64,000 nt of DNA. Source: Actinomadura sp. 7K507 (GTDB taxonomy: Bacteria; Actinomycetota; Actinomycetes; Streptosporangiales; Streptosporangiaceae). The translations under genes and the position numbers were made by a program. Shown here piece after piece: positions 8,496 through 17,246 of the stretch (positions are counted from its first letter, which is position 1; each line of letters begins with the position of its first letter). The stretch covers positions 81,013 through 145,012 of the forward strand of contig NZ_SMKK01000001.1 in the NCBI RefSeq assembly GCF_004348425.1, written 5' to 3'. Under the pieces are notes generated by a model. The model was not told the origin of the DNA. It worked only from the letters and a program-made list of their open reading frames with translations, and did no database searches.

Positions 8496-9665
8496 ATGGT
8501 GACCGGTGGGGAGGGCCGCTGGCGGAGATGGGCGGCGGAGGGCTGGGTCTGCCTTCCGTTCCTGGCCGCCGTGCTGATCTCGACCGGGTCCTCCGCGGTC
8601 CACCAGCCGGGCTCGGCCCGCTCCCCCGACGCCGTGGGCTACGTGCTGGTGACCGCGGCGTCCCTGGCGCTGGCGCTGCGGCGCCGGCCGGGTATCGCGC
8701 TGGCGCTCAACGCGGCGTTCGTCGCGGCCTACCTGGCCGCCGGCTACCCGTTCGGCGCGGTGATGCTGACGGTGCCCGCGGCCGTGTTCATGATGGCCGG
8801 CCGGTGGCCGCTGACGCAGGCCGCGCTCGCGGCCGCCGCCGATCTCGGGGTGCTGATCATCGCCCTGTACGCCAAGCGGGTGCGCGACGCGGCGGGCGTC
8901 CCGGCGGGTTCGGGCTACTACCCGATGTCCAGGGACGCGCTCGTCTGGGGATCGATCCTCGCGGTGGCGCTGGCGGCCGGGGCGCTGCTGCGGGCCCGCC
9001 GCCAGGAGGCCGCCAGGGTGCACGCCGAGCAGGCCCGTCGCGTGGCCTCGGAGGAACGCCTGCGCATGGCGCAGGACCTGCACGACTCGATCGGGCACGG
9101 TCTCGCGGCCATCGCGATGCAGGCGGGTGTGGCGCTGCACGTGCTCGACCGCGACACCGAGGAGGCGAGGCAGTCCATGAAGGCCGTGCGCGCCACCAGC
9201 CGCGAAGCGCTGGAGAACCTGCGCGCCCAGCTCGACGGGCTCCGGGACATGGGGACGGCCGACCGGACCCCCGCCCCTGGCCTGGGCGACCTCGACCGGC
9301 TGACCGAACGCGTCCAGGCCGGCGGGGTGACCGTGCACACCGATATCGCGCCGGACCTGGCGGGCCTGCCCGCCGCCGTCGACGCGGCCGCCTACCGCAT
9401 CCTCCAGGAAGCCCTGACCAACGTTCTGCGGCATGCGGGCGCCGTGCCGGTGCGGATCCGGATCAGGAGGGACGGGGACGCGCTCCTGCTGGACGTCGTC
9501 AACACCGCGGCGGACGCCCCGTCCGCCCCGCCCGGAACCGGCCTGGGCCTTCGCGGCCTGCGTAGCCAGGCGGAGGTCCTCGGTGGCACTCTCGCCGCCG
9601 GGCCCCACCCGGACGGCGGGTTCGGCGTCCGGGCCCGCCTCCCGCTGACGGGCGGGAAGCCATGA
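8496..9665 (+). CDS. NarL-type sensor histidine kinase
   Basis: A 389-residue membrane kinase. Residues 15-165 hold about four to five membrane helices with no large extracellular domain. A short coiled linker (EAARVHAEQARRVASEERLR) leads into the HisKA_3 box AQDLHDSIGHGLAAIA with the phospho-accepting His196. The HATPase domain follows (ILQEALTNVLRHA, N-box; GTGLGLRGLR, G2 box). The DHp layout is the DesK/LiaS/NarX type. Its stop overlaps the response-regulator start (ATGA), so the two form a cognate pair. The intramembrane sensing architecture resembles kinases that respond to cell-envelope stress, which suits the neighbouring ABC/FtsX transporter and serine hydrolase. Confidence 0.88.
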   Translation: MVTGGEGRWRRWAAEGWVCLPFLAAVLISTGSSAVHQPGSARSPDAVGYVLVTAASLALALRRRPGIALALNAAFVAAYLAAGYPFGAVMLTVPAAVFMMAGRWPLTQAALAAAADLGVLIIALYAKRVRDAAGVPAGSGYYPMSRDALVWGSILAVALAAGALLRARRQEAARVHAEQARRVASEERLRMAQDLHDSIGHGLAAIAMQAGVALHVLDRDTEEARQSMKAVRATSREALENLRAQLDGLRDMGTADRTPAPGLGDLDRLTERVQAGGVTVHTDIAPDLAGLPAAVDAAAYRILQEALTNVLRHAGAVPVRIRIRRDGDALLLDVVNTAADAPSAPPGTGLGLRGLRSQAEVLGGTLAAGPHPDGGFGVRARLPLTGGKP

Positions 9666-10342
9666 GCGGCACGATCCGCGTCGTCGTCATCGACGACCAG
9701 GCGCTGATCCGGGTCGGCGTGCGCACGCTGCTGCGCGGCGAGCCCGACGCCGAACTCGTCGGCGAGGCCGCCGACGGGCGCGCCGGCCTGGAGGTCGTCC
9801 GCGCCCGCAGGCCGGACGTGGTGCTCATGGACATCCGGATGCCCGGCCTGGACGGCCTGACCACGTTGCGCGAGATCACCGCCGATCCCGCGCTGGCCTC
9901 GGTCCGGGTGGTCATGCTCACCACGTTCGGCCTCGAGGAGTACGTGTTCGAGGCGCTGCGGCACGGCGCGAGCGGGTTCGTCCTCAAGGACGCCGAACCC
10001 GACGAACTGCTGCGCGCGGTCCGGGTGGTGACCGAGGGCGGCTCGCTGCTGTCGCCCTCGATCACCCGCAGCGTCATCGCCCAGTTCGCCCGGCGGGGGC
10101 CGGGCATGGCGCCGCACCCCGGCATCAGGCTCCTGACCGAACGGGAACGCGAGGTGGTGTCCTGGGTGACCACCGGGATGTCCAACGACGAGATCGCGGA
10201 CCGGCTGACGATCAGCGCCGAGACCGTGCGCACGCACGTCGGCCGGGCCCTGCTCAAGCTCGGCGCCCGCGACCGCGCCCAGATGGTCGTGTTCGCGATC
10301 CTGTCCGGCCTCACCCCTCCGGTGCAGCCCCCGGGAATGTAG
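9662..10342 (+). CDS. NarL/LuxR-family response regulator
   Basis: 226 residues. The receiver domain has acidic pocket Asp11-Asp12, phospho-acceptor Asp57 in LMDIRMPG and the conserved lysine in VLKDAEPDE. The C-terminal LuxR-type HTH (LTEREREVVSWVTTGMSNDEIADRL ... ETVRTHVGRALLKL, in two parts) is complete. It starts inside the stop of the kinase gene. Likely targets are the divergent serine hydrolase gene or the ABC/FtsX operon, whose promoter contains a large palindrome (11795-11822), but this link is an inference. Confidence 0.9.
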   Translation: MSGTIRVVVIDDQALIRVGVRTLLRGEPDAELVGEAADGRAGLEVVRARRPDVVLMDIRMPGLDGLTTLREITADPALASVRVVMLTTFGLEEYVFEALRHGASGFVLKDAEPDELLRAVRVVTEGGSLLSPSITRSVIAQFARRGPGMAPHPGIRLLTEREREVVSWVTTGMSNDEIADRLTISAETVRTHVGRALLKLGARDRAQMVVFAILSGLTPPVQPPGM

Positions 10343-10372
10343 CTCCCCGAGCGGCCGGCGCGGACGGTCCGG

Positions 10373-11608
10373 CTACTCGCAGACGGCCGTGTCGACCAGG
10401 TCCATGACCACCTTCATCTTCGCCATGGCCTGCTTCTCCATGGCCTTCATCGACGACTGCTCGGAGATGATCGCGGCGGGCAGCGCGTTCACGACCACCG
10501 TGACCTCCCGGCCGTCGGGGGTCACGCCTCCGCGGGACTGGTAGCCGTGGATGTCGCCACCGTGGCCCCACAGCGGGCCGCACGACAGGGTGATCTTGTC
10601 GAGCCCGAGCCCGTAGGTGGTGTTGGGCATGCCGGACCCCGGCGAATCGACGGTCTTCCGCATCTCCTTCAGCTGGGCGTCCGGCATCAGCTTGCCGCCG
10701 ATCAGGCCGGCGAAGAAGCCGTTGAGGTCGCGCGGGCGGGAGATCAGCATGCCGGCGGCCCCGGAGATCGAGGGGTCCATCCCGGTGACGTTCTTCAGCT
10801 TCCCGCCGGGCGGGGCCGTGTACCCCTCCATGCGCGGCTTCGGGACGTTCCTGTCCCCGGGCTTGGGCCAGTGCGTGTCCCCGAGGCCGAGCCGGTCGAT
10901 GACCCGCTCGGTGACCGCGTCGCCGACCGGCTTGCCGGTGGCCTTCTCGATGAGCATCCCGGCGATGACGTAGTTGGAGTTGCTGTACTCCCGCTTCTTC
11001 CCGACCGGGAACGCCGCCTTCATCTTCGGCAGGGGGGCGAGCAGCTGCTCCGCCGTGTAGGTCTTGTCGGGCATCCCGGCGGTGTCCGGCACCAGCGCCT
11101 GGGTGTAGTCGGGAATGCCGCTGCTGTGCCCGAGCAGGTTCCGCACGGTGATGTTCCGGCCGTCGTAGTCCGGTCCCTTGACGACGCCGGGCAGGTAGGT
11201 GTCGATCGGGGCGTCCAGCTTCAGCTTGCCTTCGCCGACCAGCTGGAGGACGGTCGCGGCGACGAAGGTCTTGGTGTTGCTGGCGATGCGCATGTAGCCG
11301 TTCTTCGGGGGCGCCTCGCCCGTCTCCCGGTTGCCGACCCCGGCCGAGTAGTCGCGGGTCTCTCCGTCCTCGCCTTTCACGGAGACCATGACGCCCGGAT
11401 ATCCGGCCTTCACCACCTTCTGCATCGCCCGCTGCACGGCGATCTCGTTCTTGGCCGCGCCGATCTCCGCCTCGGCGTCGGCGGCGTCGCCGGTGGCGCA
11501 GCCCGTCAGGCCCCCGAGGACGAGGGCGCAGGCGGCCGGCGCCGCGACGATCCGCGGAAGCCTCCGGCGGACGTTCGGACGAGCATCGGGCTGGGAGCGC
11601 TCGGACAC
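10373..11608 (-). CDS. Lipoprotein serine hydrolase of the class C beta-lactamase/D,D-peptidase fold
   Basis: 411 residues from GTG 11608, with GAGGAG about 8 bases upstream. An N-terminal basic region and hydrophobic helix end in the lipobox LTGC (Cys37), so the protein should be lipid-anchored outside the membrane. The catalytic motifs are Ser110-x-x-Lys113 (SNTK), Tyr208-Ser-Asn (YSN) and a late HGG (in LWGHGGD). These are the three motifs of PF00144 (beta-lactamase/DD-carboxypeptidase/esterase). It is convergent with the response regulator and divergent from the ABC/FtsX operon, and may protect or remodel the envelope together with them. Specificity cannot be decided from sequence. Confidence 0.85.
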   Translation of the reverse strand: MSERSQPDARPNVRRRLPRIVAAPAACALVLGGLTGCATGDAADAEAEIGAAKNEIAVQRAMQKVVKAGYPGVMVSVKGEDGETRDYSAGVGNRETGEAPPKNGYMRIASNTKTFVAATVLQLVGEGKLKLDAPIDTYLPGVVKGPDYDGRNITVRNLLGHSSGIPDYTQALVPDTAGMPDKTYTAEQLLAPLPKMKAAFPVGKKREYSNSNYVIAGMLIEKATGKPVGDAVTERVIDRLGLGDTHWPKPGDRNVPKPRMEGYTAPPGGKLKNVTGMDPSISGAAGMLISRPRDLNGFFAGLIGGKLMPDAQLKEMRKTVDSPGSGMPNTTYGLGLDKITLSCGPLWGHGGDIHGYQSRGGVTPDGREVTVVVNALPAAIISEQSSMKAMEKQAMAKMKVVMDLVDTAVCE

Positions 11609-11794
11609 TGTTTCTCCTCAAAACCACCTGGCCGGTGGAGCAGGGGACGTTTTCTCAGGAACACCCAAGAATCCCGGCCCGGCGCGTCCGATTCCATAAC
11701 GCACACGAGAAGAAACATGGTGCAGCCAGCACTACCGGCCCGGTACAGCGAACACGACGGCCGCGTCAGAGCGTTCGTGAAATGCCTGGATGAA

Positions 11795-11822
11795 AGCGGG
11801 GTAGTGCCTGCACCACCCCGCT
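11795..11822. promoter_or_regulatory. 28-bp near-perfect palindrome in front of the ABC/FtsX promoter
   Basis: The arms AGCGGGGTAGTGC and GCACCACCCCGCT are inverted repeats of 13 bases with one mismatched pair and a 2-base centre. It ends 16 bp before the -35 hexamer of the ABC/FtsX promoter, the place expected for an activator such as a NarL-type dimer. It might also be a terminator hairpin, but no gene ends just before it. Confidence 0.5.
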
Positions 11823-11838
11823 TGGGTAACTGGCTGCA

Positions 11839-11867
11839 TTGTCCAGAATCAGTGTTGTTCCTAGCGT
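11839..11867 (+). promoter_or_regulatory. Sigma70-type promoter of the ABC/FtsX operon
   Basis: TTGTCC (11839-11844), 17-bp spacer, TAGCGT (11862-11867), giving a leader of about 35 bases to ATG 11911. The rest of the 300-bp gap (11609-11910) holds the palindrome at 11795 and, next to 11608, the hydrolase leader; I see no gene in it. Confidence 0.5.
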
Positions 11868-11910
11868 CGGGTGCCGTTCAGTCAGACCGATATCCGGAGG
11901 GCATTCCGCA

Positions 11911-12672
11911 ATGTCAGCACCCCTGGGCGATGACGCCGTCATCGTCGAACGCGTCAGTAAGACGTATGGCGACGAGGTTCCCGTCGTCGCGCTCGCCGGC
12001 ATTGACGCGCGGTTCCGCCGGGGGACGATGACGGCGGTGATGGGACCGTCCGGATCGGGGAAGAGCACCCTGCTGCACTGCGCGGCGGGCCTGGACCGGC
12101 CGTCCTCGGGCCGGGTCGTGATCGGCGCCACCGACCTGTCGTCGCTGTCGGAGAAGCAGCTGACCGAGCTGCGCCGCGGCCGGGTCGGCTTCGTGTTCCA
12201 GGCGTTCAACCTTGTGGGCGCGCTCACCGTGGAGCAGAACATCCTGCTGCCGTCACGGCTGGCGGGCGGGGCCAAGGATCCGGCGTGGGTCACCGGGGTG
12301 ATCGAACGGGTCGGGCTGGCGGAGCGGCTCCGGCACCGCCCGGCGGAGCTCTCCGGCGGCCAGCAGCAGCGGGTCGCGATCGCCAGGGCGCTCGTCACGC
12401 GGCCGGAGGTGATCTTCTGCGACGAGCCGACCGGGGCACTGGACACCCAGACCGCGGCGGAGGTGCTGGGACTGCTGCGCTCGATGGTCGACCAGTCCGG
12501 GCAGACCATCGTCATGGTGACCCACGACCCGGTCGCCGCGTCCTACGCCGACCGCGTCATGGTGCTCGCCGACGGGCGGATCGTGCGGGACATGCCGCAG
12601 CCGGGCGCCCAGCGGATCGCCGAGGAACTGGCGATGCTCGGCCGGCGGCCGGCCGCGAGCCGGGAGGGCTGA
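11911..12672 (+). CDS. MacB/LolD-type ABC transporter ATPase
   Basis: 253 residues. ATG 11911 follows CCGGAGGGC at a good distance; the upstream in-frame ATG 11839 has no such site and lies in the promoter. Walker A is GPSGSGKST (45-53), the signature LSGGQ is 147-151 and Walker B ends in Asp171-Glu172 followed by PTGALD, the hallmark of the MacB/LolD/FtsE group. It energises the FtsX-like permease encoded 4 bases downstream. Such pairs export or extrude envelope-active peptides and lipoproteins, and are commonly controlled by two-component systems like the two that flank this operon. Confidence 0.9.
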   Translation: MSAPLGDDAVIVERVSKTYGDEVPVVALAGIDARFRRGTMTAVMGPSGSGKSTLLHCAAGLDRPSSGRVVIGATDLSSLSEKQLTELRRGRVGFVFQAFNLVGALTVEQNILLPSRLAGGAKDPAWVTGVIERVGLAERLRHRPAELSGGQQQRVAIARALVTRPEVIFCDEPTGALDTQTAAEVLGLLRSMVDQSGQTIVMVTHDPVAASYADRVMVLADGRIVRDMPQPGAQRIAEELAMLGRRPAASREG

Positions 12673-12675
12673 ACG

Positions 12676-15201
12676 ATGCTCCACCTGGCCCTGCGGATGC
12701 TGCGCTTCCGCAAAGGCGGCTTCGTCGCCACCTTCGTCGCGCTCGGCGCCGGTGTCATGATCCTGACGGTGTGCGGGCTTCTCGCCGAGTCCGGGCTCCG
12801 CTACAAGGGAGCGGCGGAACGCTACTCCGGGGCGGTCGCGGTGGTGGCCGACCGGGACCTCACGGTCGCCGGCCCGGAGATGTTCGGCGAGCGTGAGACC
12901 GCCACGCTCGTCCTGCCCGAACGCGGCGGCGTCCCAGGGGCGCTGGTCCCCCGGCTCGCCGGGGTCCCCGGCGTGCAGAGCGCGGTGGGCGACCGTTCGA
13001 TCGTGGCCGCCGTGCCGGCGGCGCCGTCCGTCGCGGTGACGGGCCACGGCTGGGGAAGCACGGCGCTGGCACCGCACCGCATGCTGTCCGGCGCACCGCC
13101 GCGGACCGCCGGCGAGATCGTCGTCGACGCCCGCCTCGCCGAGGCCGGACGGCTGAAGCCCGGCGCCGCCACGGAGGTCCTCAGCGGCGGAGCCGTCCAC
13201 CGGTTCAGGGTGAGCGGCGTCGTCGAGACCGGCGCGTCCGGATCGGGGGCCGCGCTGTACTTCACCGACGCGCGGGCCGCCCGGCTCGACCCGCATCCGG
13301 ACACCGTCGACGCGGTCGGCGTGGTCGCCGCGCCGGGCGCCGACCGGGACGCCGTGACCGCCGCGGTGAGCCGGATCGCGGACGGCGCGAAGGTGACGGC
13401 CTACACCGGCGACGAGCGCGGACTGGCCGAGGAACCCGAGGCGGCCGCCGCCAGGGACCTGGCGATCCAGGCCGGCGGCTCGTTCGCCGGCTACGCCGCG
13501 ATGATCATCGCGTTCGTGGTCGCCGCCACGGTCGGCCTGTCGGTGCGGCACCGCCGCCGCGACCTCGCGCTGCTCCGCGCGATCGCGGCGACCCCGGGCC
13601 AGGTGCGGCTGCTCATCCTCGGCGAGGTGGGCATGCTCGGCCTGCTCGCCGCCGTGGCGGGCGTCCCGTCCGGCTTCGCCGTCACCGCCTGGATCCGGAG
13701 CGAGATGGTCGCGCGGGGATTCGTCCCCGACACGTTCACGCTGAGCTCGGGCATCCTGGCCGCGCCGGCGGCGGTCGCGGCGGTGGCCGCCGTGGCGCTG
13801 GTCTCCGCCGGGGTCGCCGCGCGCCGCACCACCGGGATCCGGCCCACCGAAGCGCTCGGTGAGGCGGCCGTCGAGCCGTCCCTCGGCAGCAGGATCCGGA
13901 TCGTCTGCGGCCTGCTGTTCCTCGCCGGCGCGGTGGTCCTGATCGGGATCACCGGCGGCACCAACGGACAGACGGCCATGGGCGCCGCGGTCGGCATGCT
14001 GTACACGTTCGTGCTGGCGATCGCGCTGCTGGCCCCGTGGATCAACCGGGCCGCCGCCCAGGTCTGCGGGCCGGTCCTGCGGATCGCCGCGGGCAGCAGC
14101 GGCTACATGGCCGCCGCGAACCTGCGGGCGAACGCGCGCGGCATGGTGGCCGTGCTGACCGCGCTCGTCCTGTCCGTGGGGCTGGGCGGCACCATCTGGT
14201 TCCTTCAGGACAACCTGGACCGGCAGACGGTCTCGCAGAGCCGCGACGGCACGCTCGCCCAGCATGTGCTGGCCGGCGGAGCCGGCCTGCCCGCGTCGGC
14301 GGCGGAGGACGCGCGCCGGATTCCGGGCGTGCAGGCCGCGACCGGTGTACGCCGCACCTCGGTCATCGTGCCCGGCAAGCTCGAACCCATGGCGGTCGTC
14401 GCGCAGGGCGTCGACCCGCGGGGGGTGGAGCAGACCATGGATCTCGGCGTCCGGTCGGGAAAGCTCGCCGATCTGCGCGGCGACACCGTCGCGGTGTCGG
14501 AGTCCGCGGCGGACTGGGCGGGCTGGGAGGTCGGGGAGACCGCGCGGCTGTGGCTCGGCGACGGCGCGCCGGTCACCCTGCGGGTCGTCGCGATCTACGA
14601 CCGCAACTTCGGGTTCGGGGACGTCACGCTGGCCAACGAGACGCTCGCCGGGCACACCGTGACCGGCCTCGACGACCACGTCCTGATCCGGACCGCGCCG
14701 GGGGCCGACGCGGGCGGCGCCCTGGCGGGGCTCGCGAACCGCTACCCGGCGAGCAGCGTGACCGGCACCGGCGAACTCACCGGCGAACTCGCCGAGGACC
14801 TGGCGATCAGCGCCTGGCTGAACAAGATGCTGATCGCCGTCCTGGTCGGTTACGCGGTGCTCGCGGCCGCCAACACGCTGATCATGGCCGGGCTGTCCCG
14901 GACCCGCGAGCTGTCGCTGCTGCGCCTGGTCGGGATGACCCGCGGCCAGGTGAGGCGGATGGCCTACGCCGAGCAGGCCGTCCTGCTGGGAGTGGCGGTC
15001 GCGATCGGCGGCGCGATCGCGGCGGTCACCCTCTCCTCGATCGTCAACGCCCTGGCCGGGCAGCGCGTCCCCTACGTCCCGGCCGCCGGGTGGATCAGCA
15101 TCGTCGGCGGCACCGTCCTGCTCGCGCTGACCGCCGCCGTGCTGCCGGTCGCGCGGCTCCTGCGCACCCCGCCGGTCGAGGGAATCGGCATCCGCGAATA
15201 G
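12676..15201 (+). CDS. FtsX-like ABC permease
   Basis: 841 residues. An N-terminal membrane helix (residues 15-37) precedes a MacB-type periplasmic domain. The first FtsX module (helices about 275-400) has the cytoplasmic loop VRHRRRDLALLRAIAATPGQV. A pair of helices and a second periplasmic domain follow, then the second FtsX module (about 710-835) with TRELSLLRLVGMTRGQV. This duplicated 10-helix layout is normal for single-chain FtsX/YknZ-type permeases of Gram-positives. The gene starts 3 bases after the ATPase stop, so the two form an operon ending at the hairpin 15210-15241. The substrate is likely an antimicrobial peptide or lipid, but this is inferred from family and context only. Confidence 0.88.
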   Translation: MLHLALRMLRFRKGGFVATFVALGAGVMILTVCGLLAESGLRYKGAAERYSGAVAVVADRDLTVAGPEMFGERETATLVLPERGGVPGALVPRLAGVPGVQSAVGDRSIVAAVPAAPSVAVTGHGWGSTALAPHRMLSGAPPRTAGEIVVDARLAEAGRLKPGAATEVLSGGAVHRFRVSGVVETGASGSGAALYFTDARAARLDPHPDTVDAVGVVAAPGADRDAVTAAVSRIADGAKVTAYTGDERGLAEEPEAAAARDLAIQAGGSFAGYAAMIIAFVVAATVGLSVRHRRRDLALLRAIAATPGQVRLLILGEVGMLGLLAAVAGVPSGFAVTAWIRSEMVARGFVPDTFTLSSGILAAPAAVAAVAAVALVSAGVAARRTTGIRPTEALGEAAVEPSLGSRIRIVCGLLFLAGAVVLIGITGGTNGQTAMGAAVGMLYTFVLAIALLAPWINRAAAQVCGPVLRIAAGSSGYMAAANLRANARGMVAVLTALVLSVGLGGTIWFLQDNLDRQTVSQSRDGTLAQHVLAGGAGLPASAAEDARRIPGVQAATGVRRTSVIVPGKLEPMAVVAQGVDPRGVEQTMDLGVRSGKLADLRGDTVAVSESAADWAGWEVGETARLWLGDGAPVTLRVVAIYDRNFGFGDVTLANETLAGHTVTGLDDHVLIRTAPGADAGGALAGLANRYPASSVTGTGELTGELAEDLAISAWLNKMLIAVLVGYAVLAAANTLIMAGLSRTRELSLLRLVGMTRGQVRRMAYAEQAVLLGVAVAIGGAIAAVTLSSIVNALAGQRVPYVPAAGWISIVGGTVLLALTAAVLPVARLLRTPPVEGIGIRE

Positions 15202-15209
15202 GCCCGCCT

Positions 15210-15241
15210 CCGGGGCCGCGCCGGTTCAGGTCCGGCCCCGG
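15210..15241. terminator. Bidirectional terminator hairpin between convergent genes
   Basis: CCGGGGCC (15210-15217) pairs with GGCCCCGG (15234-15241). It sits between the FtsX permease and the convergent response regulator, whose stop codon (15226-15228) lies in the loop. Confidence 0.5.
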
Positions 15242-15885
15242 GGGTTCTCCAGGTAGCGCAGGACGGCGGCGACCCTGCGGTCGGTGCGGTCGGTGGGGGG
15301 CAGGTCGAGTTTGGAGAAGATGTTGCGGATGTGCTTGTGGACGGCGCCGTCGGTGACGAAGAGCCGCTCCGCGATGGCGGTGTTGCCCAGGCCCTCGGCC
15401 ATCAGGGCGAGCACGTCGCCCTCCCGGGTGGTCAGCCGCTCCAGCGCGGTGTCGGGACGGCTGCGCGTGATCAGCTGCGTGACGACCTCGGGATCGATGG
15501 CGGTGCCCCCCTCGGCCACCCGGTGCAACGCGAGGAGGAACTGCTCGACGCGGCCGATCCTCTCCTTGAGCAGGTAGCCGAGCCGGTCGGCGCCGCCGGC
15601 GAGCAGTTCGCTGGCGAACGCCTGCTCGACATGGGCCGACAGCACGAGGATGGCCAGTCCGGGGCGGCGGCGCCGGGCCTCCACCGCCGCCCTGATCCCC
15701 TCGTCGGTGTGGGTCGGGGGCATCCGGACGTCGACGATGGCGACGTCGGGGCCTTCGGTGTCGACGGCGTCCAGGAACGCCTTCGGGGAGTCGGTGGCGG
15801 CCACCACGTCCAGGGATTCGGCGCGCAGCAGCATCGCCATCCCCTCGCGCAGCAGCGGGTCGTCCTCGGCGATCACGATCCGCAC
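15226..15885 (-). CDS. NarL/LuxR-family response regulator (second system)
   Basis: 219 residues with receiver residues Asp8-Asp9, phospho-acceptor Asp52 (VDVRMPP) and a lysine in LKERIGRV. The C-terminal LuxR HTH is complete (LTTREGDVLALMAEGLGN ... FVTDGAVHKHIRNIFSKL). Its start codon lies 13 bases inside the upstream kinase gene, so the two are translationally coupled. It is convergent with the ABC/FtsX operon, so this system and the 8.5-10.3 kb system bracket the transporter; either could control it. Confidence 0.88.
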   Translation of the reverse strand: MRIVIAEDDPLLREGMAMLLRAESLDVVAATDSPKAFLDAVDTEGPDVAIVDVRMPPTHTDEGIRAAVEARRRRPGLAILVLSAHVEQAFASELLAGGADRLGYLLKERIGRVEQFLLALHRVAEGGTAIDPEVVTQLITRSRPDTALERLTTREGDVLALMAEGLGNTAIAERLFVTDGAVHKHIRNIFSKLDLPPTDRTDRRVAAVLRYLENPRGRT

Positions 15886-17150
15886 GGCAGCTCCATCCGG
15901 AGAGTCGTCGGCCCACCGGCCGGGCTGTTCATTTCCAGGTGGCCGTCGTGCGCCTCGATCCGGCGCCGTATGCCGACGAGTCCCGAGCCACCGTGCTCGT
16001 CCGCGCCGCCGACGCCGTCGTCCTCGATCCGCAGGGTCAGCAGCCCGCCCCGGCGGCGCACGGTCATGCTGGCATGCCGGGCCCGGCTGTGCCGGGAGAT
16101 GTTGGTGAGTGCCTCTGCCGTCACGAAGTAGGCGGTCGCCTCGACGGAGACGGCGCAGCGGCCGGGTAGGTCGACGTCCACCCGGCAGGGGACGCCGCAG
16201 TCCGCGGCGAGCCCGTTCAGGGCACCGGCGAGCCCCCGGTCCGCCAGGACGGGCGGGAGGATGCTGCGCACGACCGCACGGAGTTCGGCCAGGGCCTGCT
16301 CTGCGGCGTCCTGAGTACGTTCCAGCAGGACTTCGGCGCCGTCGGGGTCACGGGTCATGGCGCGGCGGGCCGCGCCGAGCAGGACGGTGATGTTCACCAG
16401 CCGGTTCTGGGCCCCGTCGTGCAGGGAGCGTTCGATGCGCCGCAGTTCGGTCGCGTGGGCGTCCAGCGCCGCGGCCCGCGTGGCGGACAGCCGCGCGACC
16501 CGCAGCGACAGGTCGGCGTCGGGCGGCGGCGCCAGGAGGCGCCTGCCCGGCCACGCCTGCAAACGCGCGAGTCCCGGACCGACGAACAGGAACGTGACGG
16601 CCATCAGTTTGCCGAGGAACGCGACCGCCAGTGCGTCGCTTTCCTGGTGCACGTTCCAGAAGACCAGCGTCGGGGCGGCGTCGTCCGGGGGCAGGAACCG
16701 CCACCACAGCGGGTACGTGACGTTCTGCACGGAGTTCACCACCAGGGTCGACCCCACCGCGCTGATCAGCAGGCCCAGCGTGCCGTGCACCGTCAGCCAG
16801 CGCAGCTCCCGCCGCAGGATCGAGTCGGTGAGGACGTCACGTCCCCGGCTCGTCACCGGGCCCATCGTGATCATCTCGGGCCCCCAGCGGGACAGCCTCC
16901 CCCGCTCCCGCTCGGCGACGGCCCGGACCATCCGGGGCAGGACGGGCACCAGGAACAGGCCGACCCCCACGGCGCACAGCAACAGGACCAGCAAGGCCGA
17001 CGCCAGCGCCGCGAACGACAGCAAGGCGGTGCCCAGCCCCCCGATGAGATGTTCGAGCGCGTCCAGGATGGCGCGGGCGCGCCGGACGACGAGCGTCCGC
17101 ACGGGCCACCGGGGCCGCCCCGCTCTGAAGTTGTCCACCAGCGTACGCAC
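15873..17150 (-). CDS. NarL-type sensor histidine kinase (second system)
   Basis: 425 residues from GTG 17150. The N-terminal half has two groups of membrane helices (about residues 38-75 and 120-195) joined by the cytoplasmic loop RAVAERERGRLSRWGPEMIT, typical of actinobacterial kinases with a domain like PF13796. The HisKA_3 box is RIERSLHDGAQNRLVNI with phospho-acceptor His244, and the HATPase domain has FVTAEALTNISRHS and the G box EDDGVGGADEHGGSGLVGI. The LHDGAQ form of the H-box occurs in kinases that autophosphorylate a NarL partner; that partner is the overlapping downstream gene. Confidence 0.87.
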   Translation of the reverse strand: MRTLVDNFRAGRPRWPVRTLVVRRARAILDALEHLIGGLGTALLSFAALASALLVLLLCAVGVGLFLVPVLPRMVRAVAERERGRLSRWGPEMITMGPVTSRGRDVLTDSILRRELRWLTVHGTLGLLISAVGSTLVVNSVQNVTYPLWWRFLPPDDAAPTLVFWNVHQESDALAVAFLGKLMAVTFLFVGPGLARLQAWPGRRLLAPPPDADLSLRVARLSATRAAALDAHATELRRIERSLHDGAQNRLVNITVLLGAARRAMTRDPDGAEVLLERTQDAAEQALAELRAVVRSILPPVLADRGLAGALNGLAADCGVPCRVDVDLPGRCAVSVEATAYFVTAEALTNISRHSRARHASMTVRRRGGLLTLRIEDDGVGGADEHGGSGLVGIRRRIEAHDGHLEMNSPAGGPTTLRMELPCGS

Positions 17151-17202
17151 GCGGTGACACTACGCCACCCAATCGATCTTCGGGTCGCGGTCCGGGGTGG
17201 AA

Positions 17203-17218
17203 GTACAGCCTGCTGTAC
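17203..17218. promoter_or_regulatory. Perfect 16-bp palindrome upstream of the kinase/regulator pair
   Basis: GTACAGC-CT-GCTGTAC lies 53 bases before the kinase start (17150). Its size and symmetry fit a dimeric regulator site and it could serve autoregulation by the NarL-type regulator. No clear -10/-35 was found beside it. Confidence 0.4.
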
Positions 17219-17240
17219 CAGGCAACGGCCCGCTGCCTGG
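17218..17240 (-). terminator. Terminator-like hairpin after the siderophore importer operon
   Basis: CCAGGCA (17218-17224) and TGCCTGG (17234-17240) form a perfect 7-bp stem with a 9-base loop, 6 bases beyond the stop codon of the ATPase gene on the minus strand. There is no U-tract, as is common in high-GC actinomycetes. Confidence 0.45.
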
Positions 17241-17246
17241 ATGGTC

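Noticed and set aside
12253..14679. Open frame of 808 codons on the minus strand
   Set aside because: Antisense to the MacB-type ATPase and FtsX permease; no motif, no ribosome site, His/Arg/Gly-rich mirror composition.
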